A stretch of 64,000 nt of DNA. It comes from Rhodocyclus tenuis. Lineage in GTDB: Bacteria > Pseudomonadota > Gammaproteobacteria > Burkholderiales > Rhodocyclaceae. The stretch's first letter is position 1. Each line of letters starts with the position of its first letter. Of this stretch, positions 43,526 to 53,065 are shown piece after piece. A program made the translations under genes and the position numbers. The stretch covers positions 1 to 64,000 of the forward strand of contig NZ_JACIGE010000012.1 of NCBI RefSeq assembly GCF_014197755.1, written 5' to 3'. The notes under the pieces were generated by a model that worked only from the letters and a program-made list of their open reading frames with translations, was not told the DNA's origin and did not search any database.

Positions 43526-44529
43526 AAAAGTCACTGACCGGGGCGCCGCTCGCCCGCATGCTGCTGCTGTCCGTCGTGCTGCTGGCCAGCGGCCTGCCGC
43601 AACAAGCCAACGCGCTCGACATCCTTCTCACCAACGACGACGGCTACGCGCATCCGAACATCCGCGCGCTCTACCGCGAACTGAGCAAAGCCGGGCACCG
43701 GGTGGCCATCGCCGCGCCGGCGGGTGACCAGAGCGCCCGCGGCGGCGCCTTCTTCTACGGCGAGGAGGTCGTCGCCGGGCGCGATGACGATTCCGACTAC
43801 CCGGCGAGCCACTATGTCAAAACCCGTCAGGGCGGCACCTGCCTGAGCGATGCCTGCCGCGGTCAGGAAGTCAGCGTGGAGATCAGTGCCACGCCGGTGA
43901 TGGCGGCGCTTTACGGTATCGAGCGTGTTCTGCCTCACGCCGATCTGGTGATTTCCGGTCCCAACGCTGGCCACAACCTTGGCCGGATCAACAACAGCTC
44001 GGGCACCTTCAACGCGGCGGCCGTCGCCCTGGTCCGCGGTTATCCGGCAATCGCCGTCAGCGCCGACTACCAGGAAGCCTCACCAGCGGCTGCCGCCGCC
44101 GAGGTGGTCGGGCTGGTCGCGCTGCTTGAATCCTTGCGCGGCCGCGGCGATCCCTTGCTGCCGCCCGGCATCGGCCTCAACGTCAACCTGCCGCGCAGCG
44201 ACCGGATCAAGGGGTGGCAGCTCACCTCGATCGGCGGCTGGTGGCCTTACGAGTTTTCCTACGTCGATGATCTGGGATCTCTGCGACCGGCGCTTGCGGG
44301 CAAGTTCGGCATCGGCTTCCGACGCGCCGGCCCACCATCGGCCGAAGAGGTCGCAAGCGAAGGGGTCGTGGTTGGCCAGGGGCTGATTACCGTCAGCCCG
44401 TTCACCGGATTGCCCGGAACGCCGCGATCCTCGCCGCGTGAGGAGCAGACGGAGTGGCTGAAAAGGCTCGCCGATCGACTGCAAAGCGAAAGCAGAAAAG
44501 CAGTGCGCAGTTATTCGTATATTCAGTAA
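43522..44529 (+). CDS. Exported SurE-like 5'/3'-nucleotidase
   Basis: 335-aa SurE-family acid phosphatase. The family motifs are ILLTNDDGY (metal-binding Asp pair, about residue 36), GDQSARGG and SGPNAGHNLG with the Asn ligand; the latter is normally SGIN-GPNLG. Unlike cytoplasmic SurE (about 250 aa) it carries a signal peptide (about 1-31, SGLPQQANALD) and a longer C-terminus, so it should work in the periplasm. Together with the coupled phosphodiesterase it could convert extracellular nucleotides to nucleosides. Not the surE of the pcm-surE-nlpD locus. Confidence 0.87.
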   Translation: MKKSLTGAPLARMLLLSVVLLASGLPQQANALDILLTNDDGYAHPNIRALYRELSKAGHRVAIAAPAGDQSARGGAFFYGEEVVAGRDDDSDYPASHYVKTRQGGTCLSDACRGQEVSVEISATPVMAALYGIERVLPHADLVISGPNAGHNLGRINNSSGTFNAAAVALVRGYPAIAVSADYQEASPAAAAAEVVGLVALLESLRGRGDPLLPPGIGLNVNLPRSDRIKGWQLTSIGGWWPYEFSYVDDLGSLRPALAGKFGIGFRRAGPPSAEEVASEGVVVGQGLITVSPFTGLPGTPRSSPREEQTEWLKRLADRLQSESRKAVRSYSYIQ

Positions 44530-44541
44530 AAAACTGAAACA

Positions 44542-44562
44542 TTTCTTTAATAATCAAAGAAA
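44542..44562. repeat. AT-rich inverted repeat between surE-like gene and TBDR
   Basis: TTTCTTT (44542-44548) and AAAGAAA (44556-44562) flank seven bases. It lies in an AT-rich tract, 13 bp after the SurE-like stop and 75 bp before the receptor start. It may be a weak terminator or an operator. Confidence 0.4.
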
Positions 44563-44636
44563 AATTAAGTCGTTCTTCCCGCGGGTGCCGGCACATAAAG
44601 TTTTCCTCGGTTAATTCAAAAACGTGGGAGAGCTTT

Positions 44637-46886
44637 GTGAAACGACTGTTGTTAGTCACCACCCTCGGCATGAGCGGGCTGACAGCTGCGGGGCTGGTCA
44701 GCGCCGACCCCGCATCGGCGCCGGCAAACGAGACGGCGGTACTGGAGAAAGTGACTGTTACCGCGCAACGCCGCGAAGAGTCCGCGCAGGACGTGCCGGC
44801 GGCGCTGACGGTCATTTCCGGCGACAAACTGCGCGACAAGGGGGTCAGCAACATCCTTGGCCTGCAATACGAGGTGCCCAACCTCGAAATCGACCCGATT
44901 TACGGTAGCGATCAGGCGCAGTTCCGCATCCGGGGTGTCGGCCTCAAGGACTACGGCAGCAACAACGCGTCGACGGTGGGTGTTTACGTCGACCAGACCG
45001 CTTACCCGTTCGCGGTGCAGACGCAGGGTTTGCTCTTCGATCTGGAACGCGTCGAAGTGCTGCGCGGCCCGCAAGGAACGCTGTACGGTCGCAACAGCAC
45101 CGGCGGCGCGGTCAACTTCATCAGCCGCAAACCGACGCGCGAGTTCGAGTCGGGTTTTTCCGCCAGCTACGGATCCTTCGACGCGAAAACCTTCGAGGGC
45201 TACGTTTCCGGGCCGTTGAGCGATGCATTGCGCAGCCGCATCGCGTTTTCGACGCAACAGGGCGGTGCCTGGCAGCATAACCGGGCCACCGGCGAGTCGC
45301 TGGGCGACAAGAACATCAACGCCCTGCGCGCGCAGTTCGAGCTCGAAGCCAGCAAGGATCTCAACTTCCTGCTGATCGCCAATCTGTCCGAAGACAAATC
45401 CGACAGTCGCGGTCTGCGTTCGTATCTGGGCGTCGTTCCCAATGCCCGCGGTGTCGCCGGTGGCTACTCAAGCATTCCTGCGGACACCGACTATCGGGCG
45501 ACCGGCTGGAGCCTGCGTCCGGAGTTCGCGAGCATCACCGGTCTGCCGCTGGGCAGCAAACCGCAGCGCGACAACAACAACGGCGGCCTGTCCCTGACCG
45601 CCAACTGGGATCTGGGCGGTGCCAAGCTGACCAGCATCACCAGTTCGCAGAACCTGCATCGAAAAGAATTCATCGACTGGGACGGGACGGTCATTCCGCA
45701 GTCGGATGAATACTTCGACAGCAAGATCGGCGTCTTCTCGCAGGAATTCCGGCTCGCCTCGCCGGGCAACGAGCGCTTCAACTGGCTGACCGGCCTCTAC
45801 TATTCGCGCGAAAAGCTGAACGAGAAGTTCTACTCCGACTTCACCTACAACCTCGGCTACGCGACGCTGACTTCCTACCGTCAGGAAGCGAATTCGCTCG
45901 GCGTGTTCGGTCAGGCAGACTACGCGCTGAACGATCGTTACAAGCTCGTCTTCGGTCTGCGCCATGAAAACGAGGATCGCGACCTGAAGAATTTCGCGAC
46001 CACTTACGTTTCGCACGCCAGCAACGCGGCGCTCGTCGGCACTTCGACTTTCGCACCGGTCGATCGCAGCCTGTCGAGTTCGCTGTGGTCGGGCAAGCTG
46101 GCGCTGGAGTACGAACTGGCACCGGCGCAGCTGCTCTACACCAGCGTCAGCCGTGGCGTGAAGTCGGGTGGCTTCACCGCCTACAACTCCGTCTGGCCGC
46201 AACAGACCGACCCGGTCAAGCCGGAAATCCTGACGGCGTACGAAGCCGGATTCAAGAGCGACATCTCGTCGACCTTCCGTCTGAATGGCGCGCTGTTCTA
46301 CTACGACTATCGTGACCAGCAGCTGCAATCGACCGTTTACGTCGACACCACGGTGAAGTCGATCGGGCGCCTGGTCAACGTGCCGCGCTCGGAAATCTAC
46401 GGCACCGAGCTGGAGGCCCTCTGGAAGCCGGTCAGCGGGCTGAGCATCAGTCAGTACGTCGGCTTCAAGAAGGGGACCTACAAGGAATTCCGCGGCGTCA
46501 ACTCCGCCGCCTCGAACGCGGCCGGCTATGAAATCACCACCGATTACGCCGGTCAGGACCTGCCGATCCCGCAATGGAGCTACGGCGGTTCGGCAAGCTA
46601 CAAGTGGTCGCAACAGGGCTACCGCTTCACCGCTGAAGGTGACTATGCCTTCCACGACGTGCTGAAGTCGACCAGCAACCCGGCGTACAACACCCCGGCG
46701 TACTGGCTCGCTAACGCGCGTTTCGCGGTGTCGCCGATCGGCGCATCCTGGGAGGTCGGTCTGTGGGTGCGCAATCTGTTCGACAAGAAGTACGACCTGC
46801 ATCACGGTTCCTTCCTGTCCAACGCCCAGATCGCAACGTCGGGATTGCCGCGTACCGCCGGCATCCAGCTGAACGTCGCCTATTGA
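44637..46886 (+). CDS. TonB-dependent receptor 1
   Basis: 749-aa outer membrane transporter. Signal peptide 1-24, then a TonB-box-like VEKVTVTAQRREES stretch (about 37-50). The plug domain (about 50-160) contains FDLERVEVLRGPQGTLYGRN and GGAVNFISRKP. A 22-strand barrel ends in LNVAY with a terminal aromatic. The TAQRREESAQDVP form of the plug start is typical of the large proteobacterial group whose ligands are often vitamins, lipids or plant and aromatic compounds rather than siderophores. GTG start with GGGAG ribosome binding site. It is a close paralogue of the receptor at 53.1 kb. Confidence 0.92.
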   Translation: MKRLLLVTTLGMSGLTAAGLVSADPASAPANETAVLEKVTVTAQRREESAQDVPAALTVISGDKLRDKGVSNILGLQYEVPNLEIDPIYGSDQAQFRIRGVGLKDYGSNNASTVGVYVDQTAYPFAVQTQGLLFDLERVEVLRGPQGTLYGRNSTGGAVNFISRKPTREFESGFSASYGSFDAKTFEGYVSGPLSDALRSRIAFSTQQGGAWQHNRATGESLGDKNINALRAQFELEASKDLNFLLIANLSEDKSDSRGLRSYLGVVPNARGVAGGYSSIPADTDYRATGWSLRPEFASITGLPLGSKPQRDNNNGGLSLTANWDLGGAKLTSITSSQNLHRKEFIDWDGTVIPQSDEYFDSKIGVFSQEFRLASPGNERFNWLTGLYYSREKLNEKFYSDFTYNLGYATLTSYRQEANSLGVFGQADYALNDRYKLVFGLRHENEDRDLKNFATTYVSHASNAALVGTSTFAPVDRSLSSSLWSGKLALEYELAPAQLLYTSVSRGVKSGGFTAYNSVWPQQTDPVKPEILTAYEAGFKSDISSTFRLNGALFYYDYRDQQLQSTVYVDTTVKSIGRLVNVPRSEIYGTELEALWKPVSGLSISQYVGFKKGTYKEFRGVNSAASNAAGYEITTDYAGQDLPIPQWSYGGSASYKWSQQGYRFTAEGDYAFHDVLKSTSNPAYNTPAYWLANARFAVSPIGASWEVGLWVRNLFDKKYDLHHGSFLSNAQIATSGLPRTAGIQLNVAY

Positions 46887-46941
46887 CGATGCACCGTGCC
46901 GTGTGGGCGGGCGCGAACCACGCGCCGGCGGCCCTCGGCAG

Positions 46942-46969
46942 GACGGCCACCCCTGAGCGGGTGGCCGTC
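46942..46969 (+). terminator. Hairpin after TBDR 1 (terminator-like, no U tract)
   Basis: Perfect 11-bp stem GACGGCCACCC/GGGTGGCCGTC with a 6-nt loop (46953-46958). It lies 55 bp after the receptor stop. The following bases are GTCACTTGATC, so termination would be weak or Rho-assisted, with read-through to the hydrolase possible. Confidence 0.5.
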
Positions 46970-47006
46970 GTCACTTGATCGATTTGCCAGGTTCCGGGAG
47001 AACTCC

Positions 47007-47969
47007 TTGCTGAAGATTGCCTACGTGTTTGCTGCGCTCATTGCCGTGCTCCTGATCGGGGCGGCGGCCACCTTCCTCTGGCTGCGTGTGCCTGATGTGC
47101 CGCGCGAACCGATTCTTGCCAAGTACTCGGGCGCCGACGACCACTTTCTCGACCTGCCCGGAGAAATCCGCCTGCATTACCGCGATCAGGGCAAGCCGGA
47201 TGCACCGGCGTTGATCCTGCTGCACGGCTACGGCGACTCTTACGCCACCTGGGAGGGCTGGGCGGAGCGACTTGCCGGGCGCTACCGCGTGCTCAGCCTC
47301 GATCTGCCCGGGCACGGGCTCAGCGATGCGCCGGCGGACTTCACGCTCGACGCCGCGCGCTGCGCAGAACTCGTCGCCGCCTTTGCCGATGCGCTGCACC
47401 TCGAGCGCTTTGCCGTCGCCGGCAATTCGATGGGCGGCGGTGTGGCATGGCGTGTCGCGCTGGCGCGACAGCAACGCGTCTCGGCCCTGATACTCGCCGC
47501 CGCTGCCGGTTGGCCGCCGCAGGGCGAGCGCGCGAAGCCCTCGCTGGCCTTCCGCATCCTGCAACACCCGTTCGGGCGGGAAGTGCTGATGCGCATCGAC
47601 AACCGGCCGCTGATCGCGCAGGGGCTGCGCAGCCAGGTGCACGACGCCTCACTGATTACCGATGCGGTCATCGACCGCTGGGCCGAATACCAGTTGCTGC
47701 CGGGCCACCGTCGTATCCTGATGTCGGCAGTGCTGCCAAGCCTGCAGCAGGCGAGCGCCGAGCGTCTGGCCGCAATCAGGGTGCCGACCCTGATCCTGCA
47801 TGGCGCCGACGATCCGCTCATTCCCGCATCGGATTCGCAACGATTCCACGCCGCCATTGCGGCCTCGGAACTGATCATCTATCCCGACGTCGGGCATCTG
47901 CCGCAGCGTGAGATTCCCGAACGTTCCGCCGGCGACGTTGCCGATTTCCTCGCTCGCCACGCCATCTGA
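47007..47969 (+). CDS. Alpha/beta hydrolase with N-terminal membrane anchor
   Basis: 320-aa alpha/beta hydrolase. An N-terminal hydrophobic helix (about 4-28) is either an uncleaved signal anchor or a signal peptide, so the enzyme faces the periplasm. The oxyanion HGYGDSYATW is followed by the nucleophile elbow GNSMGG (Ser, about residue 139). The acid is in HGADDPLIP and the His in DVGHLPQ. Substrate unknown; esters, lactones or amides are possible. The TTG at 47007 has a good GGGAG ribosome binding site 6 bp upstream; a longer frame upstream is not supported. It is in line with TBDR 1. Confidence 0.83.
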   Translation: MLKIAYVFAALIAVLLIGAAATFLWLRVPDVPREPILAKYSGADDHFLDLPGEIRLHYRDQGKPDAPALILLHGYGDSYATWEGWAERLAGRYRVLSLDLPGHGLSDAPADFTLDAARCAELVAAFADALHLERFAVAGNSMGGGVAWRVALARQQRVSALILAAAAGWPPQGERAKPSLAFRILQHPFGREVLMRIDNRPLIAQGLRSQVHDASLITDAVIDRWAEYQLLPGHRRILMSAVLPSLQQASAERLAAIRVPTLILHGADDPLIPASDSQRFHAAIAASELIIYPDVGHLPQREIPERSAGDVADFLARHAI

Positions 47970-48002
47970 ACGGGTCGCGGTGGCGGGCTGGCCGTTGCCG
48001 GC

Positions 48003-49652
48003 TCAGCTCGCCACCGCGACGGGTATCTTCGCGGATTGTGGAAAGCGCCGTGCCAGCGCGAGGTCGAGGTCCGGCGAAGCGGCAACGAGGCTCGCCGTAT
48101 AGTCGTGCCGTGGATGCGCCAGTACGTCGGCGCTGTGCCCGGACTCGACCACCCGGCCGCGCTGCATGACGTAAAGCCGATCAGTGACGGCGCGAACGAC
48201 CTGGATGTCGTGCGAGACGAACAGGTAAGCGAGACCGAGTTCGCGCGACAGCGTGCTCAGCAGTTCGAGGATCTGCGCACGGATTGATACGTCGAGCGCC
48301 GAGACGGCTTCATCGAGCACCAGCAGCCGCGGTTCGCAGACCAGCGCGCGCGCGATCGCGATGCGCTGGCGCTGGCCGCCCGAGAATTCGTGCGGAAAGC
48401 GCTCGCCGTCGGCGGCGCTGAGTCCGACACGTTCGAGCACGCTGGCGATGCGACGGCGGCGCTCGTCGGCAGAGGGGGCGCCAGGACCGCGCCATAGATG
48501 AAAAGGCTCGCCGACCACATCGGCAACGCGCCAGCGGGGGTTGAGGCTGCCGTGCGGGTCCTGGAAGACGATCTGGATCTGCCGGCGAATCTTCTGCAGG
48601 CTGGCCGTATCGCCACCGGCATAGCCTTCGCCGGCAACGCGGATGGTGCCGCCGCGCAGCGATTCCAGCCCGAGGATCGCGCGCAGCAGAGTCGATTTTC
48701 CGCAGCCCGATTCGCCGACCAGGCCGACACGCTCGCCGGGATCGATCCGCAGCGAGACGCCGTCGACTGCCCGTACGGCGGGCGGCGGCCGGAACAGCGT
48801 CCGCTCGTGTGCCGGATATTCGCAGACCACATGGTTCACTTCCAGCAGCGGCGCGCCTGTGCCTGCGGCGGAAGGTGCCGGCACAGGCTGCGGGCGGGAG
48901 TTGGCGAGCAGCGCTTGCGTATAAGGGTGCTGCGGATGACGCAGCACCTGGGCGACCGTTCCGTGCTCGACGATGCGGCCGCGTTCCATGACCGCCACTT
49001 CGTCGGCGATTTCCGCGATCACGCCGAGATCGTGGCTGACCAGCAGCAGGCCGCAGGCGTTCTCGCGCACCAGTTCGCGCAGCAATTCGAGAATGCGCGC
49101 CTGCGTGCTGACGTCGAGCGCGGTGGTCGGCTCGTCGGCGATCAACAGCTTCGGCTTCAGGACGATCGCCATGGCGATCGCCACGCGCTGCCGCTGTCCG
49201 CCCGACAGCGTATGCGGATACCGGTCATGACCGACGCGGCTGGCGGGCAGGCCGACGCGCTCGAGCGTCGCGTGCGCCAGCATCAGCGCTTCGCGGCGGC
49301 TGACGCGCCGGTGCGTGCGCACCACTTCGGCGACCTGCTCGTCGATGCGCAGCAGCGGATTGAGCGCGGTCATCGGCTCCTGAAAGACCATACCGATTTC
49401 ACTGCCGCGGATCGCGCACAGCTCGCGTTCGCTGCAGCGCAGAAGATCGCGTCCGCCCAGATCGATTGCGCCGCTGCGGCGGGCGCCCGCCGGCAGCAGG
49501 CCGAGCACCGACATCGCTGTCATCGACTTGCCCGATCCGGATTCGCCGACGAGGCCAAGCACCTGCCCGGCTTGCAGCGACAGCTGGATACCGGAAAGCA
49601 GCTCCCGGCCATCGACTGCAAGATGCAGGCCGGAAATGTTCAGCAGCGCCAT
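48003..49652 (-). CDS. Opp-type ABC importer, fused ATPases (OppD-OppF)
   Basis: 549-aa double ATPase of a dipeptide/oligopeptide/nickel-class importer. The first ABC half (about 1-250) has Walker A GESGSGKS, signature LSGGQRQR and Walker B LLIADEPTTAL; the second half (about 275-520) has GESGCGKS, FSGGQRQR and LLVLDEAVSAL. Both halves show the C-terminal HPYTQALL or HDYTASLV element of the oligo_HPY family. OppD-OppF fusions are known (YejF, GsiA). Last gene of the operon after the two permeases. Start 49652 lies 2 bp after the oppC stop. Confidence 0.92.
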   Translation of the reverse strand: MALLNISGLHLAVDGRELLSGIQLSLQAGQVLGLVGESGSGKSMTAMSVLGLLPAGARRSGAIDLGGRDLLRCSERELCAIRGSEIGMVFQEPMTALNPLLRIDEQVAEVVRTHRRVSRREALMLAHATLERVGLPASRVGHDRYPHTLSGGQRQRVAIAMAIVLKPKLLIADEPTTALDVSTQARILELLRELVRENACGLLLVSHDLGVIAEIADEVAVMERGRIVEHGTVAQVLRHPQHPYTQALLANSRPQPVPAPSAAGTGAPLLEVNHVVCEYPAHERTLFRPPPAVRAVDGVSLRIDPGERVGLVGESGCGKSTLLRAILGLESLRGGTIRVAGEGYAGGDTASLQKIRRQIQIVFQDPHGSLNPRWRVADVVGEPFHLWRGPGAPSADERRRRIASVLERVGLSAADGERFPHEFSGGQRQRIAIARALVCEPRLLVLDEAVSALDVSIRAQILELLSTLSRELGLAYLFVSHDIQVVRAVTDRLYVMQRGRVVESGHSADVLAHPRHDYTASLVAASPDLDLALARRFPQSAKIPVAVAS

Positions 49653-49654
49653 GC

Positions 49655-50473
49655 TCAGACCCCTCTTGCCAGACGCGGATCGAGCAGATCGCGCAGGCCG
49701 TTGCCGAGCCAGTTGAGGCCGAGCACCGAGAGCACGACCGCCAGACCGGGGTAGATCGCCAGACCGGGCGCCAGCGCCGTCAGCGTCTGCGCGTCGGCGA
49801 GCATGCGTCCCCAGCTCGGCAGCGGCGCCTGCGTTCCCAGTCCCAGATAAGCCAGCGCGCTCTCGGCGACGATGGCCAGTGCGAATTGCGTCGTTGCCTG
49901 CACCATCAGCGCACCGCCGAGGTTCGGCAGGATGTGTTCGAGCGAAATCCGCAGCGAATCCTTGCCGGCGACACGCGCGGCGAGAACGTATTCGCGCGGC
50001 CACAGCCGCAGCGCACCGGCACGCGTCACCCGGGCGAAGACCGGTATGTTGAACAGGCCGATGGCGAGGATGGCGTTGAGCGCGCCGGGGCCGAAAGCCG
50101 TCGTCAGCAGGATGGCCACCAGCAGTGCCGGGAAGGCAAACACCACATCGTTGCCGCGCATGACGATCTCGTCGATCCATCCGCGCCGCGCTGCGGCGAA
50201 GAGCCCGAGCGCAATGCCGGGTACGGCGCCAAGCACGACTGCCGCGACGGCGACGCCGAGCGAGGTGGCGGCGCCGCGCATCAGCATCGAGAGCACGTCG
50301 CGGCCGAGCTGATCGGTGCCCAGCCAGTGCTGCGCACCGATCGGTTGCAGGCGCTCGATGATCGATATCTGCGTCGGATCGTAGGGCGTCCACAGCAGCG
50401 AGAGCAGCGCCAGCGCGACGAACACGCCGCTACTCAGTCCGCCGAGCGCCAGTGCGCGAGATGGCTGGCTCAT
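49655..50473 (-). CDS. Opp-type ABC permease, OppC-like
   Basis: 272-aa BPD_transp permease of the DppC/OppC/NikC class. The N-terminal GTDQLGRDVLSML extracytoplasmic motif, about six transmembrane helices and the ATPase-coupling EAA-like loop REYVLAARVAG are visible. It pairs with the OppB half of the fusion protein. Its ATG overlaps the stop of that gene (ATGA), so it is translationally coupled. Start 50473. Confidence 0.92.
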   Translation of the reverse strand: MSQPSRALALGGLSSGVFVALALLSLLWTPYDPTQISIIERLQPIGAQHWLGTDQLGRDVLSMLMRGAATSLGVAVAAVVLGAVPGIALGLFAAARRGWIDEIVMRGNDVVFAFPALLVAILLTTAFGPGALNAILAIGLFNIPVFARVTRAGALRLWPREYVLAARVAGKDSLRISLEHILPNLGGALMVQATTQFALAIVAESALAYLGLGTQAPLPSWGRMLADAQTLTALAPGLAIYPGLAVVLSVLGLNWLGNGLRDLLDPRLARGV

Positions 50474-53031
50474 CGCCGCGCTCCGCTGCCGAGACGCGGA
50501 TCGACGATGTGGTAGGCCAGATCGACGAGGAAGGACACCGTTACGACGATCAGCACCAGCAGCAGCACCACGTTCTGCACGAGGATCAGGTCGCGCTGGG
50601 CAACCGCCTGCAGCACCAGGCGACCGATTCCGGGCAGGAAAAAGACGTTCTCGATGACCACCGCGCCGGCGAGCAGGAAGGAAAACTGCAGGCCGAGGAT
50701 GGTCAGCACCTCGATCATCGCGTTCGGCAGCGAGTGGCGACAGAGCGCGGCGAAGGCGCCCAGCCCCTTGGCGCGGGCCGTGCGCAGGTAATCTTCGGCG
50801 CTGGTTTCGATCAGTGCCGTGCGCAGCACGCTGGCGAGAATGGCGGCCTGCGGCAGCGCCAGTGCCAGCGCCGGCAGCAGCAGCGACGTCAGCGCCGCGC
50901 CGAGGCCGTGTTCCCAGCCGGCGAAACCGCCGGCCGGCAGCCAGCGCAGCCCGATCGCGAAGAGCAGCGTCAGTAGGATGCCAAGCCAGAAGTTGGGAAG
51001 CGCGATGCCGCACTGGGTGAGCGCGGCGAGCGCGCGGTCGGGCCAGCGGCCGCGGTAGTAGGCGCCAGCGATACCCACCGGCAGCGCCAGCGCGGTCGAG
51101 CCGAGCAGGGCGAGGACGGCCAGCGGCAGCGATACCTGCACTCTCTCGGCGATCAGCGCGGCCACCGGCACCTGATAGATGTAGCTCTGCCCGGCATCAC
51201 CGTGCAGCAGACCGCCGATCCACTGGCCATAGCGTTCGACGGGGCTCTGATCGAGCCCGAGCTGGCGGCGCAGGGCATCGACTGCCGCCGGGTCGGCATT
51301 AACGCCCATGATGCTCAGCGCCGGATCGCCCGGCGCCACCTGAACGAGCACGAATACCAGAACGCTGGCGACGAACAGCGTCACCAGCAGCGCGCCGAGG
51401 CGCTGCAGCAGCCAGAGAGCACCGAAGCGTCGCCATGCCGACAGGCCAGCGGCGAGGGCCACCGCGGCAATGCCGAGCAGACCCAGGCTGCTCAGCGCTG
51501 ACGTCAAGCCTCTGCCGGCATTCTCAGCCGTGCCCTCGCCGTGAGGCGCATCGACGAAGCGCACGCCGCCGAGTTCGGTCGATCCGCTGACGCTGCCCAC
51601 CGGCAGTCCTTCGACGCGCCGGTCGCGGACCTGCAGCAAGGGGTACTGGAAGAGAAAGCCGTTGGCCGCGTCGCGGGCCAGAATCTGCTGCAACTCGCGC
51701 AGGATGCCGAGGCGTTCCTGCGCATCGACGGTATCGGCAAGCGAGGCCAGCTTGCGTTTGTAGTCGTCGCTGCGGTACCCGAAGTAGTAGTCGTCGCGTC
51801 CGTAGATCGTGTAGTCCAGCGGCTCGGCATGGACGACGATCGACAGGTCGAAATCGTGGCGCACGAAAACCTGGTCCATCCACTGCGCCCACTCGAGGTT
51901 CTCGATACGCGTCTGGATGCCGACCTGCGCCAGCTGCGCGGCGACGATTTCGCCGCTGCGCCGGGCGTAGGCAGTTGGCGGCAGTTTCAGGGTCAGTGAC
52001 AGTCCCTCGGCGCCGGCCTCACGCAACAGCTCGCGTGCGCGTTCCGGCCGGTGCTGATAAACGCCGGCGAGGTCGACCCAGGCGCGGTTGGCCGGCGAGA
52101 AGTGGCTGCCGATCGGCGTGCCGTAACCGAACATCGCCCCGTCGATGATGGCCTGACGGTCGAGCGCGTAGGAAATCGCCCGACGCACGCGCAGATCGGC
52201 GAGCGCCGGCCGCCGCTGGTTGAAGGCGAGCACGGTCTCGCCTTCGGTACTCGCGGTTTCGACAACGAAGCGGCGGTCGGCCTTGAACTGGGCGAGGTTT
52301 TCCGGCGCCGGATAATTCGGGAAGACGTCGAGATCGCCAGCCATCAAGGCCGCGTAGGCGGCGGCCGGATCCTGGACGAAGCGATAGACCACGCGCTCGA
52401 GCGGCGGCTGCCCACCCCAGTAATCGTCGTTGCGCAGTAGCGTGACCGAGTCGCCGCGACGCCAGTCGGCGAAGCGGAACGGACCGGTTCCGATCGGGTG
52501 TGCCCGATTGCCGGTGGCGCTGGCCGGCGCCACCATCACCAGCGCGCCGCTGGCCAGCGACTGCAGCAGGTTGCCGTCGCGCCGCTGCAGGTGGATGCGC
52601 AAGCGCAGCGGGGCCAGCACGTCGACCGAGGCGACCGCCGCCAGCAAAGAACGCTGCGGGTTGAGTGAATCGGCAGCGCGGGCGCGCTCCAGCGCAAAAC
52701 GCGCGACCTCGGCGTCGAAAGGCGTGCCGTCGTGGAAACGCACGCCGGCGCGCAGCTGAAAGGTGTAGTCGAGTCCGTCAGCAGAAATCTTCCACGACTC
52801 GGCCAGCCGCGGCTCGGGAGTGCCGTCGGCGGCAAGGCGCAGCAAGCCTTCGTACAGGTTGCCGTAGCACAGCTCGTTGATCGGTGCGGCGGCGGCGCTG
52901 GTCGGATCGAGCTGCGGCGGCTCGAGCTGCATGCCGACGCGCAGGGTGGCAGCCGTTGCCGCGCCTGTGCCGGAAAAGAGGAGGGCGGCGCCGAGCAGGA
53001 GGCGGCAGGCGAAGGCGCGGGCAGACAGCAC
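50470..53031 (-). CDS. Fusion of Opp-type solute-binding protein (SBP_bac_5) and OppB permease
   Basis: One unbroken frame of 853 codons joins two normally separate importer subunits. Residues 1-27 are a signal peptide. About 30-505 is a family 5 solute-binding protein with RVGMQLEPPQLDPTSAA, HDGTPFDAEVARFAL and the HPIGTGPFRFADW motif. About 515-540 is an extra hydrophobic helix followed by Arg-rich bases (AWRRFG). About 550-853 is a complete OppB/DppB-like permease with the LVQVAPGDPA motif, the GRTARAKGLG-like coupling loop (YLRTARAKGLG) and the terminal LVDLAYHIVDPR. GTG start. The extra helix takes the chain from periplasm to cytoplasm so that OppB can start inside, a topologically sensible fusion. 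Confidence 0.88.
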   Translation of the reverse strand: MLSARAFACRLLLGAALLFSGTGAATAATLRVGMQLEPPQLDPTSAAAAPINELCYGNLYEGLLRLAADGTPEPRLAESWKISADGLDYTFQLRAGVRFHDGTPFDAEVARFALERARAADSLNPQRSLLAAVASVDVLAPLRLRIHLQRRDGNLLQSLASGALVMVAPASATGNRAHPIGTGPFRFADWRRGDSVTLLRNDDYWGGQPPLERVVYRFVQDPAAAYAALMAGDLDVFPNYPAPENLAQFKADRRFVVETASTEGETVLAFNQRRPALADLRVRRAISYALDRQAIIDGAMFGYGTPIGSHFSPANRAWVDLAGVYQHRPERARELLREAGAEGLSLTLKLPPTAYARRSGEIVAAQLAQVGIQTRIENLEWAQWMDQVFVRHDFDLSIVVHAEPLDYTIYGRDDYYFGYRSDDYKRKLASLADTVDAQERLGILRELQQILARDAANGFLFQYPLLQVRDRRVEGLPVGSVSGSTELGGVRFVDAPHGEGTAENAGRGLTSALSSLGLLGIAAVALAAGLSAWRRFGALWLLQRLGALLVTLFVASVLVFVLVQVAPGDPALSIMGVNADPAAVDALRRQLGLDQSPVERYGQWIGGLLHGDAGQSYIYQVPVAALIAERVQVSLPLAVLALLGSTALALPVGIAGAYYRGRWPDRALAALTQCGIALPNFWLGILLTLLFAIGLRWLPAGGFAGWEHGLGAALTSLLLPALALALPQAAILASVLRTALIETSAEDYLRTARAKGLGAFAALCRHSLPNAMIEVLTILGLQFSFLLAGAVVIENVFFLPGIGRLVLQAVAQRDLILVQNVVLLLVLIVVTVSFLVDLAYHIVDPRLGSGARR

Positions 53032-53065
53032 GGAAGACAGAAAGCGGGAAGCAGAAACGCGAAAT

